A stretch of DNA of 64,000 nucleotides from JAIVJG01 sp964236735 (GCA_964236735.1 CAXSFM010000007.1:62001-126000), one strand, 5' to 3'. Shown: positions 27,098 through 36,755, counted from the stretch's first letter. The notes: generated by a model not told the origin, from the sequence alone. Numbers and translations are program-made.

Positions 27098-27349
27098 GGC
27101 GCTTGCCGGCGTCAGAAACTACAGGCGATTGATAACCGTTCAGCGATACACAGGCGGAGTATAAAAACTGTGCAAGCCGGGCGCGCATGAAAAGCACGCG
27201 AGAGCGGAGCAGAATGCGAGTTTGAAAAAGATATATGCGCCTTTGCGGGATTTCTGGAGAGATGTTTTGCGGCGGTGCTTCTCATGCACGACGCTGGCAC
27301 GCACGTTGCTCAAGGTAAACGCAGAAAATAAGAGTTAAGGGTGAGACGG
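27098..27349. other. Gene-free stretch upstream of the putative small RNA
   Basis: About 250 nt after the BNR gene with stop codons in all frames at short intervals and no protein-like reading frame. I see no clear hairpin-plus-T-run terminator for the BNR gene here. It ends at the TTGACA promoter element at 27350. Confidence 0.6.
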
Positions 27350-27377
27350 TTGACAATCGAGTGGGGCTTCATTTGAT
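27350..27377 (+). promoter_or_regulatory. Candidate sigma-70-type promoter for the putative small RNA
   Basis: A perfect TTGACA at 27350-27355, a 16-nt spacer, and TTTGAT at 27372-27377 (four of six matches to TATAAT). The expected start of transcription is near 27384, just before the first hairpin. Confidence 0.5.
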
Positions 27378-27383
27378 GATGGC

Positions 27384-27635
27384 TTGTGGAGGCTTTGGGG
27401 GAGGCCGAACACGCGCTTGGCGCGAATGCCGAGACGGTTCTTTGGGGGAGGAATCGTTGAAGCGATGCGACGCATTGGATGGGCTAAATAAATGGGCTGC
27501 TGGTCAACGTTCCTGTTGCGGCTTGGGGGAGCTTATACAGGATGACCGGCAGCCGATTTATTTTTCAGACTGAGAAAATTAATCGCGAAGAATTTTTAGG
27601 GGGCACAGAAAAGTTTCTGTGCCGTTTTTGTTTTC
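27384..27635 (+). ncRNA. Putative structured small RNA with three UGGGGG-loop hairpins
   Basis: About 250 nt that fold strongly and end in a rho-independent terminator. Hairpins seen: 27391-27406 (stem GGCTT/AGGCC), 27412-27424 (CGCGC/GCGCG), 27436-27455 (GGTTCTT/AGGAATC), 27463-27477 (CGATGC/GCATTG), and a long arm pairing 27486-27506 with 27543-27563 (about 20 bp, one mismatch, one G-U). That arm is capped by TCCTG/CAGGA and GGCT/AGCT (27520-27533). The first, third and capping hairpins all show the same six-base loop TGGGGG closed by U-A. The G-U pairs and differing stem sequences around an identical loop argue for selection on structure. No known RNA family came to mind; tmRNA, SRP RNA and RNase P core sequences are absent. 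A 70-codon frame crosses it but does not look coding. Confidence 0.65.
27602..27634 (+). terminator. Strong terminator ending the putative small RNA
   Basis: GGCACAGAAA (27602-27611) pairs with TTTCTGTGCC (27614-27623), followed by GTTTTTGTTTT. It is a textbook intrinsic terminator, separated by about 500 nt from the upstream coding gene, which supports an independent short transcript. Confidence 0.85.
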
Positions 27636-27658
27636 AATCCTCCGGTCTCGAATATTAC

Positions 27659-27832
27659 TGCGGGTTGCAAATGAATGCGGCCAGAGATTGACCACAGAGG
27701 ACACGAAAGGGGCACAGAGGCCGACCAGAGGAGACCATCAACCCTCCGCTCTTTCCTCTGTGCCCCTCTCGTGTCCTCTGTGGTGATAATTCTTTCTCTC
27801 ATGTCGCACTCATTCGCAAACCGCTATAGTCT
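27659..27832. repeat. Miniature-element-like repeat with ACCACAGAGGACACG inner palindrome
   Basis: Outer ends GCGGGTTGCAAATGAATGCG (from 27660) and, inverted, AGCGGTTTGCGAATGAGTGC (to about 27826) match at about 16 of 19 positions. Inside lies a 30-bp inverted repeat (27691-27720 with 27755-27784, one mismatch) of the widespread CCACAGAGGACAC type. The element separates the small RNA from the PQQ-propeller gene. No coding capacity. Confidence 0.65.
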
Positions 27833-27955
27833 CATCACATCTCAGAAATTTTCCACGCAAGTTATCTCCGCCGATTCATTCTATCTGTACGGAACAGAGG
27901 GAATTGATTGAAAGACTTATGCGGCCTGACAAGGTCGAAGCAACGGAGGTATGTG

Positions 27956-29584
27956 ATGAGCCAGGAGAGGAAGGTTACATTCGGGAGGCGGCGATACGTC
28001 GTCGCGTCCGTGTTGTTGGTGTCTGTTGTCATGTTCAGCGCGGTTCAATTTAAGAGCGTCGCGCGCACTAACACTGGCGGCGTCGTGAAGAGCGTGCAGG
28101 AGAGCGCAGCGGGAACGGGCGCGGGACGGCAGGTGCAGGTGAACTTGAACAAGGCAATCGTCGTGAAGTTGCCGGAGATGCGTGAGGCTTTAAGGCCGTC
28201 ACTGTTCAGGACGGCGGACGGCAAGGCGGGTTGGGCGTTGAAGATTCCGGGCGAGCGTCCGATTGCGACGCCGGCCTACGCCGACGGCATGATCTTCGTC
28301 GGCGGCGGCTACGGCTCGCACGAGTTCTACGCCTTCGACGCGGCGACGGGCGCGTTGCGCTGGCAGATTAAAACATCCGACGATGGGCCGACCGCCGCCG
28401 TCGTGCAGGATGGCTACGTCGCCTTCAACACGGAAAGCTGCACGCTCGTCGTGGTCGAAGCGCGCACGGGCAAGCTCGTCTGGGAGCAGTGGCTCGGCGA
28501 CCCTCTGATGAGTCAGCCCGCCATCTCACAAGGTCGCGTCTATATGGCGCATCCTGACAGCGGTCGCGCAGGCGGGCAGGGACAGCAGCAAATGATAATC
28601 AAGCAGGGTGCGGCGTCGGCAAACGTGATGCCGCAGCCGAACCTCTCGAACGTCGTGGGGCCGGAAGCGTCAAGCGCGCGTGCGTCGGGCAGTCATCGCC
28701 TGCTCTGCGCCGACCTCAAAACCGGCAGGCACATCTGGGAACAATCCATCACCTCCGACGTGATTTCCGCTCCCATCGTCTCGGACGGCAAAGTTTATTT
28801 CACATGCTTCGACGGCTCTTCCTACGCGCTCGACGCGGGCGACGGTCGCATCGTGTGGATGAAGGAGAACGCGGGCACGAGCGCGCCCATCGTGGCCGGC
28901 GGGCAAGTCTTGATGACGCAGAAGGAAGGGCGCGGCGCAAACTCTTACGAGGGATTGAAGCGTCTGGATGCGAAGGCGGGCACGACGACGGACGACGTTT
29001 TAATCGCGCGCGAGAAGGCCGATTATCTCGACGAGAGCAAGGGCGGCGGCGTGGCGATCAGTCAAACGTCGCAAGCCGCGCTCGATTCTTCGGTCGGCTT
29101 CGGCAACGCGCCGGCGGCGGCGAATTTGTCGAAGGCGAAGTCGAACGTCGGCGTCAATACGGTCGCGGGTGGCTGGGCTTATCAAGGGTCGCGCGCCGCT
29201 TACAGCAGGGGGCAGATGCTCAACGCGCAGGGACGTTTCCTTAATTCGATTAACGCGAAGGACGGTCGCTTCGCGTGGCGCGCGCGCATCGAGGGCAACG
29301 GCCTGACGGAAGACGCGCAAATCTTTTCGCCGCCCGCGCTCGGCACAGAGTATCTGTACCTGAGCAGCGCGCTCGGCCATCTCGCTTCGATTAGACAGAA
29401 AGATGGCGAGGTCGGCTTCCTCTATTTCTTCGGCCAGCCGATGGTCTTTCAGCCCGCGCTCGCCGAAGGCAACATCTATGTCGGCACGTCGAACGGTTTG
29501 CTCATCTGTCTCAAGACGGGCGGCACGGACGCGGACGGCTGGTATGCCTGGGGCGGGAACGCCGAGCACAACAAGAGCAAGTAA
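27956..29584 (+). CDS. Membrane-anchored PQQ-like (BamB-type) beta-propeller protein
   Basis: A 542-aa protein. The ATG at 27956 has GGAGG six bases upstream; a TTG at 27908 is less likely. Residues about 15-32 form an uncleaved anchor or signal (VVASVLLVSVVMFSAVQF). The remainder repeats the PQQ-propeller pattern of paired strands with A-x-D-x-x-T-G-x-x-x-W: FYAFDAATGALRWQ, LVVVEARTGKLVWEQ, LLCADLKTGRHIWEQ, SYALDAGDGRIVWM, and a later SINAKDGRFAWRAR. Such propellers act as periplasmic scaffolds (BamB) or dehydrogenases. No quinoprotein active-site Cys pair or metal ligands are visible, so a structural role is more likely. Ends 258 nt before the DUF1175 gene. Confidence 0.82.
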   Translation: MSQERKVTFGRRRYVVASVLLVSVVMFSAVQFKSVARTNTGGVVKSVQESAAGTGAGRQVQVNLNKAIVVKLPEMREALRPSLFRTADGKAGWALKIPGERPIATPAYADGMIFVGGGYGSHEFYAFDAATGALRWQIKTSDDGPTAAVVQDGYVAFNTESCTLVVVEARTGKLVWEQWLGDPLMSQPAISQGRVYMAHPDSGRAGGQGQQQMIIKQGAASANVMPQPNLSNVVGPEASSARASGSHRLLCADLKTGRHIWEQSITSDVISAPIVSDGKVYFTCFDGSSYALDAGDGRIVWMKENAGTSAPIVAGGQVLMTQKEGRGANSYEGLKRLDAKAGTTTDDVLIAREKADYLDESKGGGVAISQTSQAALDSSVGFGNAPAAANLSKAKSNVGVNTVAGGWAYQGSRAAYSRGQMLNAQGRFLNSINAKDGRFAWRARIEGNGLTEDAQIFSPPALGTEYLYLSSALGHLASIRQKDGEVGFLYFFGQPMVFQPALAEGNIYVGTSNGLLICLKTGGTDADGWYAWGGNAEHNKSK

Positions 29585-29841
29585 CCGGGCAAGGTTTGGA
29601 TTTCGCGCAAGGTGCGGAAAATCACAACGGCATGGCTGGCGGGGCGTGATGCAATCTAAGGACTGCTGATATGTCCCGCCGCCATCTTGCGCTCGCTTGA
29701 CGAACATGATGCGGTTCAAAAAAAACGGGACAACTCTCGACAGTCGTGTTAGTTTTAGCGCGCACAATTTCAAAGGGAAACGTCCGGGCGCGCGCCTCTC
29801 GCGGCAAGCGGCATCAACCACGATCCAACGTCACCTTGCGG

Positions 29842-30696
29842 ATGCGTCTTTCGACAACCACACATCAAGCCACTCTCCGTCTGCTGCTCATCGCGCTCGC
29901 CTTGACGACCGCCGGCGGTTGCCGTCGCGCGACATCAACCACGACGGCGCACGCGGAAAGCAAAACGGCGGCGGCCAAAGTATCTAAGGCGAGTGAAGCG
30001 ACGTGGGACGACTCGGATGCGGACGGCATTCCAGACCGCGCGGAGCTACGCGCTTTCTCCGACCGCGAAAATTTCCGACGCTGGTTTACGGCCATCGCTG
30101 AATGGCAGTTCGGACGCGAGAGCGCGGCGTGGAGCGTCGAGCAGAGAGATTGCGCCGGCCTCGTGCGCTTCGCGTGGCGCGAGGCTCTGCGCCGTCACGA
30201 CCGCGTGTGGCTGCACAAGATGGGCGACGAGTACGAGCCGCTCGCGCCAGACGTGCGCGCTTACAATCTCGACGACGGCGGCAGCAGCCCGCTCGGCGAG
30301 AAAATCTTCCGCACGAGTTTCGCGGATTTCAAAGAGACGGACTTGAACGACGGCAGCTTTTCAGAGTTCGCGGACGCGCAGACGCTCAAAGATTTCAACA
30401 CCGTGTTCGTCAGCCGCGACCGCAGGCAGGCGCGTCCCGGCGATTTACTTTTCTTTCATCAACGCCAGGCGCAAAAGTATCCGTACCACGTCATGATTTT
30501 TCTCGGCGCGGCGCGCACAGAAGGCGAGGGCGCGAGCGACTGGGTCGTCTATCACACCGGCGCTTCGCCCACGGATGCGGGCACGGTCAAGAAGGTGCGG
30601 CTCTCCGTGCTCGACCGTCACCCGGACGCGCGCTGGCGACCCCTGAACAGCAATCGCAATTTTCTCGGCTTTTACCGGCTCAAAATCCTGCAATGA
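29842..30696 (+). CDS. DUF1175 (YfaT-like) lipoprotein
   Basis: A 284-aa protein. The ATG at 29842 opens a lipoprotein signal (LLLIALALTTAGGC, lipobox Cys at about 27); the frame is open further up but the extension is Arg-rich and unlikely. The mature part has DSDADGIPDRAELRAF, then the DUF1175 core: RDCAGLVRFAWREALRRHD with a Cys, and GDLLFFHQRQAQKYPYHVMIFLG with a His. Cys and His are placed as in NlpC/P60-type thiol peptidases, so a peptidoglycan-directed role is possible. In E. coli the DUF1175 gene yfaT sits beside the alpha-2-macroglobulin gene yfaS; the same pairing is seen here, 13 nt apart. Confidence 0.8.
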   Translation: MRLSTTTHQATLRLLLIALALTTAGGCRRATSTTTAHAESKTAAAKVSKASEATWDDSDADGIPDRAELRAFSDRENFRRWFTAIAEWQFGRESAAWSVEQRDCAGLVRFAWREALRRHDRVWLHKMGDEYEPLAPDVRAYNLDDGGSSPLGEKIFRTSFADFKETDLNDGSFSEFADAQTLKDFNTVFVSRDRRQARPGDLLFFHQRQAQKYPYHVMIFLGAARTEGEGASDWVVYHTGASPTDAGTVKKVRLSVLDRHPDARWRPLNSNRNFLGFYRLKILQ

Positions 30697-30709
30697 ATAA
30701 CGGGGAACT

Positions 30710-33700
30710 ATGACTCGTCGAACATTTCTCTCCGCCCTCCTTGTTTATCTTTCGGTCATCGTGTTGCTGCTCGCCTTCGCGGTCTTGCGCGTGCGAACGA
30801 TCAACCGTTTCGCCGCGCAGACCGCGCCGGAGTCGCTGCCCGAATACATGTCGCAGGAAGTGACGATGCCGGACGAGCACGCCAAGCCGTTCTTCTCCCT
30901 GATGACGAACCACACATACGGGACGACGGACAGGACGCGCGTGTGGGTTAATTACAGGGGTGTGGACGCGCTCGACTTTCGCGTCTATCGCGTCAAAGAT
31001 CCCGTCACATTTTTCCGTCAACTCGACGATCCGCATCAGGCCGGCGAAGACGAAGAGGCCAACGTCGCCGAGTTAGCCAAGCGCAAGCCGACGTTTTTGG
31101 AAAAGCTGCGCGCCTTCAAGAGTTGGTTCTACGGCGGCATCAAGGCTTACACGCGCGCGCAGTTGCAGAACAACTCGCGCAAGAGTTTCAACCAGAAGTT
31201 TCGAGGGGCGGAGGATGAAGATGAAGAGATTTACCGCACGCCTTTGAACGTCGCCGACTACGCGCGCGTGCCTCTGTTGAATCCAGATCAGATGGTCAGT
31301 AGCTGGCGCGAGAAACTTCCCCCGCTCGAAGACGCTTACGACCGTCGCATGATTTCGCTCGGCAAACGCGAGCCGGGCGTCTATCTCGTCGAGGCCGTCA
31401 ACGGCGACTTGCGCGCGTTCGGCGTCGCCATCGTCACCGATTTGACGCTCGTCGAGAAGACTTCGGGCGACGGGCAGTTGCTCGTCTATGCGGCGGATCG
31501 GCAGACGGGCGCGCCGCGCGACGGCGTAGGCGTGCAGATTATTCGCAAGGACGAAAACGTCCTCAACGGCAAGACGGACGCGCAGGGTATCGCGCGCCTC
31601 AAGCTCGAAAAACCGAAAGCCACCTCAAACGCGGACGAAAGCGGTGATACCAGCGGCGACGAAGAAAGCAACGACGAGACCGCCACGAAGCCTTACATGC
31701 TGATGGCGACGGCGGGTGAAAATTTCGCCATCTCCGATCTCGACTCGTTCTACTTCGGTGGCGGTGGCGAAGGCAATGAAGAGGGCGACGGCGACGCGAG
31801 CGGCAACGGGCAGGAGTTGACGAGTTACATCTACACGGATCGTCCCGTCTATCGCCCCGAACAGAAAGTTTATTACAAAGGCATCCTGCGACAGTTAACC
31901 GACAAGGGTTACAAGTTGCCGCCGGGCAAAGTTGTCACCGTCTCGGTCGAAGACACGCAAGGGACGAGCATCTATCAACAAGATGTGACGATGTCTTCGC
32001 GCGGCACGTTCAGCGGCGATTTCGATTTGCCGGAAGAGACGCCGCTCGGTTCTTACAATCTCAACGTGACGCTCGGCGATGCTTCGGCCAACGGCAGCTT
32101 CGAGGTCGCGGAGTACAAGAAGCCCGAATACAAAGTGACCGTCAGCAGCGCGCAGCAGTACGTTAACGTCGGCGCGACGGGCAAGCTCACCGTCTCCGCG
32201 CGCTACTTCTTCGGCGCACCTGTCGCGCGTGCCGACGTGAAGTACATGGTCTATCGCTCGCGTTATTACCCTTGGTGGGGAAACTCCGGCGACGATGAAA
32301 GCGGAGACGGCACGGACGAGTTCGGCAAAGACCCTTCGGCGGAAGACGACGCGGGGGGCGGCAGCAGTTACGACGATCAGATGGTCAAGGAGGGCGAGGG
32401 CAAGCTCGACGCGCAGGGGCGGCTCGACGTGGAATTTCCCGTGCCCGCGCCCGGCGAAAAAGAGAACTGGGATTACACCTATCGCCTCGAAGCGCAGGTC
32501 ACGGACGCCGCGCGCCGCACGTTGGAGGGCAGCGGCTCCTTCGTCGGCGTGCGCGGCAACATCGTCGCCAGCGCCGAGCCTGAGAAGTATGTTTATTATC
32601 AAGGCGACCCCGCGAAAATTCTCGTCAACGCCAACGACCGCGAAGGCCACCCGGCGCAGACGCGCGTCCATCTCTCTTTCTTCGAGCGTCGCTGGGACAA
32701 AGTGATGAAGAAGACGGAGGACGGCGAAGAGTACCCGGACTACGATTTGCACGAGAAGGAACTTTCATCCGCTGACGTGGACACGAACGCCGAAGGCAAA
32801 GCCAGTTACGACTACGCCGTCGCCGCGCCGGGCAACATCCACATCAAGACGACAATCGTCGAGAACGGCAAAAGCGTCACGTCTGAGGCAGGCTCGATCT
32901 GGGTCGCCGACCGCGCGAACGAGTGGACGAATTTATCCTATGAGGGCGAGGACGCGATTAAACTTGTGCCCGACAAAAAATCTTACCGTGTCGGCGAGAC
33001 CGCGCACATCCTCGCGCTGTTGCCGACGGATCAGGCGCACCTGCTCGTCACGACTGAACTCAAAAACGTGATGAGCGTGAGCGAGATTAATTCAGTCGGA
33101 CGTGTCAAGCCGATTGACGTGAAAATCGAGCCCAACTTTGCGCCCAACATTTTCATAAATGTCACCTACGTTAAAAATGGCGAGATGTACACGCAGGATC
33201 AAATGCTCGTCGTGCCCGCGCGCGAGAAGCTTTTGAACTTGCAGATCATCCCCGACAAGAAGGAATACAAGCCGCGCGAGCCTGCTTCTTACACCGTCTC
33301 GGCGCGCAACGCGGACGGCACGCCCGCCGCCGGCGCGGAGGTTTCTCTCGGCGTCGTGGACGAAGCCATCTACAGCATCGCGCCGGAGAACATGGTTGAC
33401 ATCCGCCGCAATTTTTACGGGCGTCGCTATAACGAAGTGCAGACGAGTTTTTCCGTCAACTATCACTTCACGGGATACGCCGGCAAGGAACCCATCAAGC
33501 TGGCGCAGAAGAATCGCAAGGCGTATCAACTCGCCGATTTCAAGAACAGCGCGGACACGGTGACGCCGGCGGTTCGCAAACTTTTCAAGGACACGGCCTT
33601 CTGGCAACCGAACGCCGTGACGGGCGCGGACGGCAAAGCCACGATCAAGTTCGAGTTGCCCGACAACCTGACGACGTGGCGCGCGACGGCACGCGCCGTC

Positions 33701-35698
33701 ACCGCCGACACGCGCGTCGGCACGGCGGTCGAGAAGGTCGTCGAGCGCAAAGATGTGATTGTGCGCGTCGCCATGCCGCGCTTTCTCACCGCAGGCGACA
33801 CCGTCACGCTCTCCGGCATCGTGCATAATTATCTCAAGGCCGACAAGACGACAAAGATTACGATTGACGTTAATGGCGCGCGCCTGCTCGACGCGCCGGA
33901 ACAGACGGTCACGATTCCGAGTCAGGGCGAGTACCGCGTCAACTGGCGTGTCAGCGCGCCCGCCTCCGGCGAATTGAAAGTTCTCGCCAAAGCTCTGACC
34001 GACACGGAATCCGACGCGCTCGAAACGACGATTCCCATCGTCCCGCGCGGCCTGAAAGTGACGCGCGCGGAATCCGCCGCCATCACGGAAGACGACGCGG
34101 AGAAAACTTTCACTTATAACCTGCCCGCCAACGCCGACCCGAACGCGCGCAACTTCCGCGTCGAAGTCGCGCCGTCAATCGCCGGCACGCTTTTCGGCGC
34201 GCTCGATTATCTGACGACATTTCCCTACGGCTGCACCGAGCAGACGATGTCGAGCTTCCTTCCCAACGTTATCGTCACGCAGACTCTCCACAATGTGCAG
34301 ACGGCGACGATCAAGGACACGAACGACATCACGCGCAAAGTCACGCGCGGGCTGCGTCGTCTCTACAGCTATCAGCACGAGGACGGCGGCTGGGGCTGGT
34401 GGAAAGATGACCAGACCGACCCGTTTATGACGGCCTACGTGGTGGATGGTTTGTCGCAGGCCAAGCGCGCGGGTTACGAAATTGACGAAACGAAACTTGA
34501 ACGCGCGCGCGGCAAAGTCAAAGAGTTGATTGACACGGGCAAGACCGAGAAGGGCGATGCGTTCGACGCCGAGTCGCGCGCGTATCTCATCTACGCTTTT
34601 GCTGAGAGCGGCGGCAGCGCGGATCGTTATCTCGACAATCTCTTCAACACGCGCGCGCAGTTGCAACCATACGGGCGCGCACTGCTCGCGCTCGCGCTCA
34701 AAGATCGCAACGATGCGAAACGTTCCGCGCAGGTCGCCGCCGAGATTGAAAGTTCGGCGAGCGCGAACGAGCGCGACGCGCACTGGGCGTCGAAGCGCAA
34801 AGCCATGCACGACATCGAAGAGTCGGACGACGTGGAAGCCACCGCGCTTTCCGTCAAAGCACTCGCGCGTATCTCGCCGCAGAGCGAAGTCTTGCCGAAG
34901 GCCGCGCGCTGGCTCGTCGCGAGCCGCAAGTTCGGTTATTACTGGCGCTCGACGAAAGAGACGGCCTTCGCCATCTACGGCCTCACGGATTATCTGAAAG
35001 TGAGCAAAGAGTTGGAGCCGAATTATAACGTCGAGGTCTATCTGAACGGCGAGCAAGTGCTGGCGCATCAGATGACTGCCAGCGATGCGACTTCGGCGCA
35101 AACCTTCGTCGTCGCGCGCAAAAACGCGGAAGTCGGCGGCGCGAACGAGTTGCGCGTCGTCAAACACGGGCACGGAATGCTCTATCTTTCGACGACGCTC
35201 GTCACTTACACGAACGATGAAGAGACGCAGGCGCAAGCCACGCCGGGGTTGAAGCTGACGCGAGATTACGCGCGCCTTAAGGTCGTCGAAGGCGACGAGG
35301 AAGGCACGCTCAAGTGGCAGGTCGAGCCGCTCGCGGGCGACGTGCATTCGGGCGACATCATCGTCTCGCGCCTGCACGTCGAAGGCCAGAAAGCGGACTA
35401 CCTCTTGCTCGAAGACCCGATTCCGGCGGGCTGCGAGCAAGTCGAAGAAGTGAGCGGCATCAATCTCAACTACAACGAAAAAGATTGGAGCGATTGGTAC
35501 AGCTCGCGCGAATTCCGCGACAATCGCGCCGTCTTCTTCATCAACTATTTCGACGGCGACGCCACCTATCGCTACGCGATGCGCGTGCAGGTTCCCGGAC
35601 AGTTCCGCGTCGCTCCCGCGCGCGTCGAGCAGATGTACCAGCCTGACGCACGAGCCAACTCCGCGAGCGGCGCGCTGACAATACAGGACAAGCAATGA
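30710..35698 (+). CDS. Bacterial alpha-2-macroglobulin (YfaS/YfhM-like)
   Basis: A 1662-aa periplasmic protease trap with an N-terminal membrane anchor (residues about 8-26). Several macroglobulin domains are visible, for example YIYTDRPVYRPEQKVYYKG with the following PPGKVVTVSVEDTQG. Next come a bait-like acidic/Gly-Asp stretch, FWQPNAVTGADGKATIKFELPDNLTTWRATA before the complement-type domain, and the thioester site YGCTEQTMSS with Cys1175. In this family the Cys and Gln form an internal thioester that captures a protease after bait cleavage. A terpenoid-cyclase-like alpha domain (YSYQHEDGGWGWWKDDQTDPFMTAYVV) and a receptor-binding-like end domain follow. Length and thioester are intact, so it is likely functional. 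Confidence 0.93.
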   Translation: MTRRTFLSALLVYLSVIVLLLAFAVLRVRTINRFAAQTAPESLPEYMSQEVTMPDEHAKPFFSLMTNHTYGTTDRTRVWVNYRGVDALDFRVYRVKDPVTFFRQLDDPHQAGEDEEANVAELAKRKPTFLEKLRAFKSWFYGGIKAYTRAQLQNNSRKSFNQKFRGAEDEDEEIYRTPLNVADYARVPLLNPDQMVSSWREKLPPLEDAYDRRMISLGKREPGVYLVEAVNGDLRAFGVAIVTDLTLVEKTSGDGQLLVYAADRQTGAPRDGVGVQIIRKDENVLNGKTDAQGIARLKLEKPKATSNADESGDTSGDEESNDETATKPYMLMATAGENFAISDLDSFYFGGGGEGNEEGDGDASGNGQELTSYIYTDRPVYRPEQKVYYKGILRQLTDKGYKLPPGKVVTVSVEDTQGTSIYQQDVTMSSRGTFSGDFDLPEETPLGSYNLNVTLGDASANGSFEVAEYKKPEYKVTVSSAQQYVNVGATGKLTVSARYFFGAPVARADVKYMVYRSRYYPWWGNSGDDESGDGTDEFGKDPSAEDDAGGGSSYDDQMVKEGEGKLDAQGRLDVEFPVPAPGEKENWDYTYRLEAQVTDAARRTLEGSGSFVGVRGNIVASAEPEKYVYYQGDPAKILVNANDREGHPAQTRVHLSFFERRWDKVMKKTEDGEEYPDYDLHEKELSSADVDTNAEGKASYDYAVAAPGNIHIKTTIVENGKSVTSEAGSIWVADRANEWTNLSYEGEDAIKLVPDKKSYRVGETAHILALLPTDQAHLLVTTELKNVMSVSEINSVGRVKPIDVKIEPNFAPNIFINVTYVKNGEMYTQDQMLVVPAREKLLNLQIIPDKKEYKPREPASYTVSARNADGTPAAGAEVSLGVVDEAIYSIAPENMVDIRRNFYGRRYNEVQTSFSVNYHFTGYAGKEPIKLAQKNRKAYQLADFKNSADTVTPAVRKLFKDTAFWQPNAVTGADGKATIKFELPDNLTTWRATARAVTADTRVGTAVEKVVERKDVIVRVAMPRFLTAGDTVTLSGIVHNYLKADKTTKITIDVNGARLLDAPEQTVTIPSQGEYRVNWRVSAPASGELKVLAKALTDTESDALETTIPIVPRGLKVTRAESAAITEDDAEKTFTYNLPANADPNARNFRVEVAPSIAGTLFGALDYLTTFPYGCTEQTMSSFLPNVIVTQTLHNVQTATIKDTNDITRKVTRGLRRLYSYQHEDGGWGWWKDDQTDPFMTAYVVDGLSQAKRAGYEIDETKLERARGKVKELIDTGKTEKGDAFDAESRAYLIYAFAESGGSADRYLDNLFNTRAQLQPYGRALLALALKDRNDAKRSAQVAAEIESSASANERDAHWASKRKAMHDIEESDDVEATALSVKALARISPQSEVLPKAARWLVASRKFGYYWRSTKETAFAIYGLTDYLKVSKELEPNYNVEVYLNGEQVLAHQMTASDATSAQTFVVARKNAEVGGANELRVVKHGHGMLYLSTTLVTYTNDEETQAQATPGLKLTRDYARLKVVEGDEEGTLKWQVEPLAGDVHSGDIIVSRLHVEGQKADYLLLEDPIPAGCEQVEEVSGINLNYNEKDWSDWYSSREFRDNRAVFFINYFDGDATYRYAMRVQVPGQFRVAPARVEQMYQPDARANSASGALTIQDKQ

Positions 35699-35705
35699 GA
35701 CTTAC

Positions 35706-35862
35706 CGGGAGCGCGGGCATCTGGGAGCGCGGGCATCCTTGCCCGCCTTGAGCGCGAAGCGCGAACAAATGGACGCACAACTTTCAATCTTGAATGTAAA
35801 TGTAAGTTTGTGAGCGTGCTGGAAGCGCGCTTGCGGGCTGTAGGGTGTCTCGCGCTCCCAGG
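35706..35862. repeat. GGGAGCGCGGGCATC palindromic element
   Basis: Two direct copies of GGGAGCGCGGGCATC (35707 and 35722 on) lead a stem with GCGGGC...CGCGCTCCCA at about 35832-35860. A similar element lies at 43285-43422. It lies between the macroglobulin gene and the next membrane gene and would fold in RNA. Confidence 0.65.
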
Positions 35863-35878
35863 ATAGAGAGGATGACAG

Positions 35879-36751
35879 ATGATTAAAGAAGCCTTAATCG
35901 CCATCGGCCAATCGGCGCGTGCGGTCGCGCGAGGTTTCGGCGCGCTCGCCATTATGTGCGTGCTCTACTTCGCGCTGCTCGCGTGCGTCTATCTCTTCTT
36001 CGTGACGCGCGAGGCGACGACTTGGCAACTCGTGGGTACGGCTGTCTATGCCGTCGCCGCGCCGCTTCTATTTTTCTTGTTGCAGGCGGCGATGGCGAAT
36101 TTCGCGCAAGGGACTGCCGGCGTCGGCGCGCTCGTGCGTCGCGCGTCGGCTGATTTCGCGAAGATACTTCTCATCAGCCTGCCGCTCATCGCGCTCGCCG
36201 TGCTCGTCGTGTATCTCATGGACAAATTGCAGGCGCGTTTTCCCGTGAGCGAGTCGGCATCATCGAGCGCGCACGTCTCATCTGCCGTCTATCCGCAGAC
36301 AACGCCGCCCGCGCCGATGCACTGGCAGGACGTGGCGTTTTCTTCTCTGCGACTATTGTTGCTCGGACTGTTCTTGCCGCTCGCAGGCGTGCAAATGTGG
36401 CTCTCCGTGGCAGGCGTCGGACTTTTGGCGACTCTGAAAAATCTGCATCGCATCATCGCACGCGCCTTCTCGCCGCGCGCGGTGCTCGTCTTCGCCATCG
36501 GCCTCTTCGTCTTCGGCGTCATTCCATACGTTTTAATCTTCACGCGCACGACCGTCACGAACACTTGGATCGAACTGATTCTCTTCGGCTGCCGTCTCGC
36601 GCTTGCGTTCGTCTTCACGCTCTGGGGCTGGGTCATCACGCTCGGCGCGCTGGCAAGACTCAACACAAGCACAGCGTTAACGGCCAACACTCCGGCCAGC
36701 GAAGATGTGCCGCTGTCTTCCGCTCCTTCTCCCGCGCCCGTGCAGACTTGA
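35879..36751 (+). CDS. Multi-pass membrane protein, unknown function
   Basis: A 290-aa protein with about six transmembrane segments (residues 22-45, 52-72, 95-118, 150-175, 200-220, 230-255). A polar Ser/Thr/Pro loop lies near residues 130-150 and a short Pro/Ser-rich C-terminal tail follows. The start follows AGAGAGGATGACAG. I do not recognise the family. Its gene ends 4 nt before the transpeptidase-SpoIID gene and follows the macroglobulin, so it probably serves the same envelope function. Confidence 0.7.
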   Translation: MIKEALIAIGQSARAVARGFGALAIMCVLYFALLACVYLFFVTREATTWQLVGTAVYAVAAPLLFFLLQAAMANFAQGTAGVGALVRRASADFAKILLISLPLIALAVLVVYLMDKLQARFPVSESASSSAHVSSAVYPQTTPPAPMHWQDVAFSSLRLLLLGLFLPLAGVQMWLSVAGVGLLATLKNLHRIIARAFSPRAVLVFAIGLFVFGVIPYVLIFTRTTVTNTWIELILFGCRLALAFVFTLWGWVITLGALARLNTSTALTANTPASEDVPLSSAPSPAPVQT

Positions 36752-36755
36752 TGCC

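Noticed and set aside
27361..27573. 70-codon plus-strand frame across the putative small RNA
   Set aside because: Composition is Gly/Cys/Arg-heavy and unlike any neighbouring protein. It starts upstream of the predicted transcript start, and the DNA is better explained by RNA stems and the shared TGGGGG loops.
34175..35695. 506-codon minus-strand frame opposite the macroglobulin gene
   Set aside because: Antisense shadow; the plus strand carries the thioester and alpha-domain motifs.
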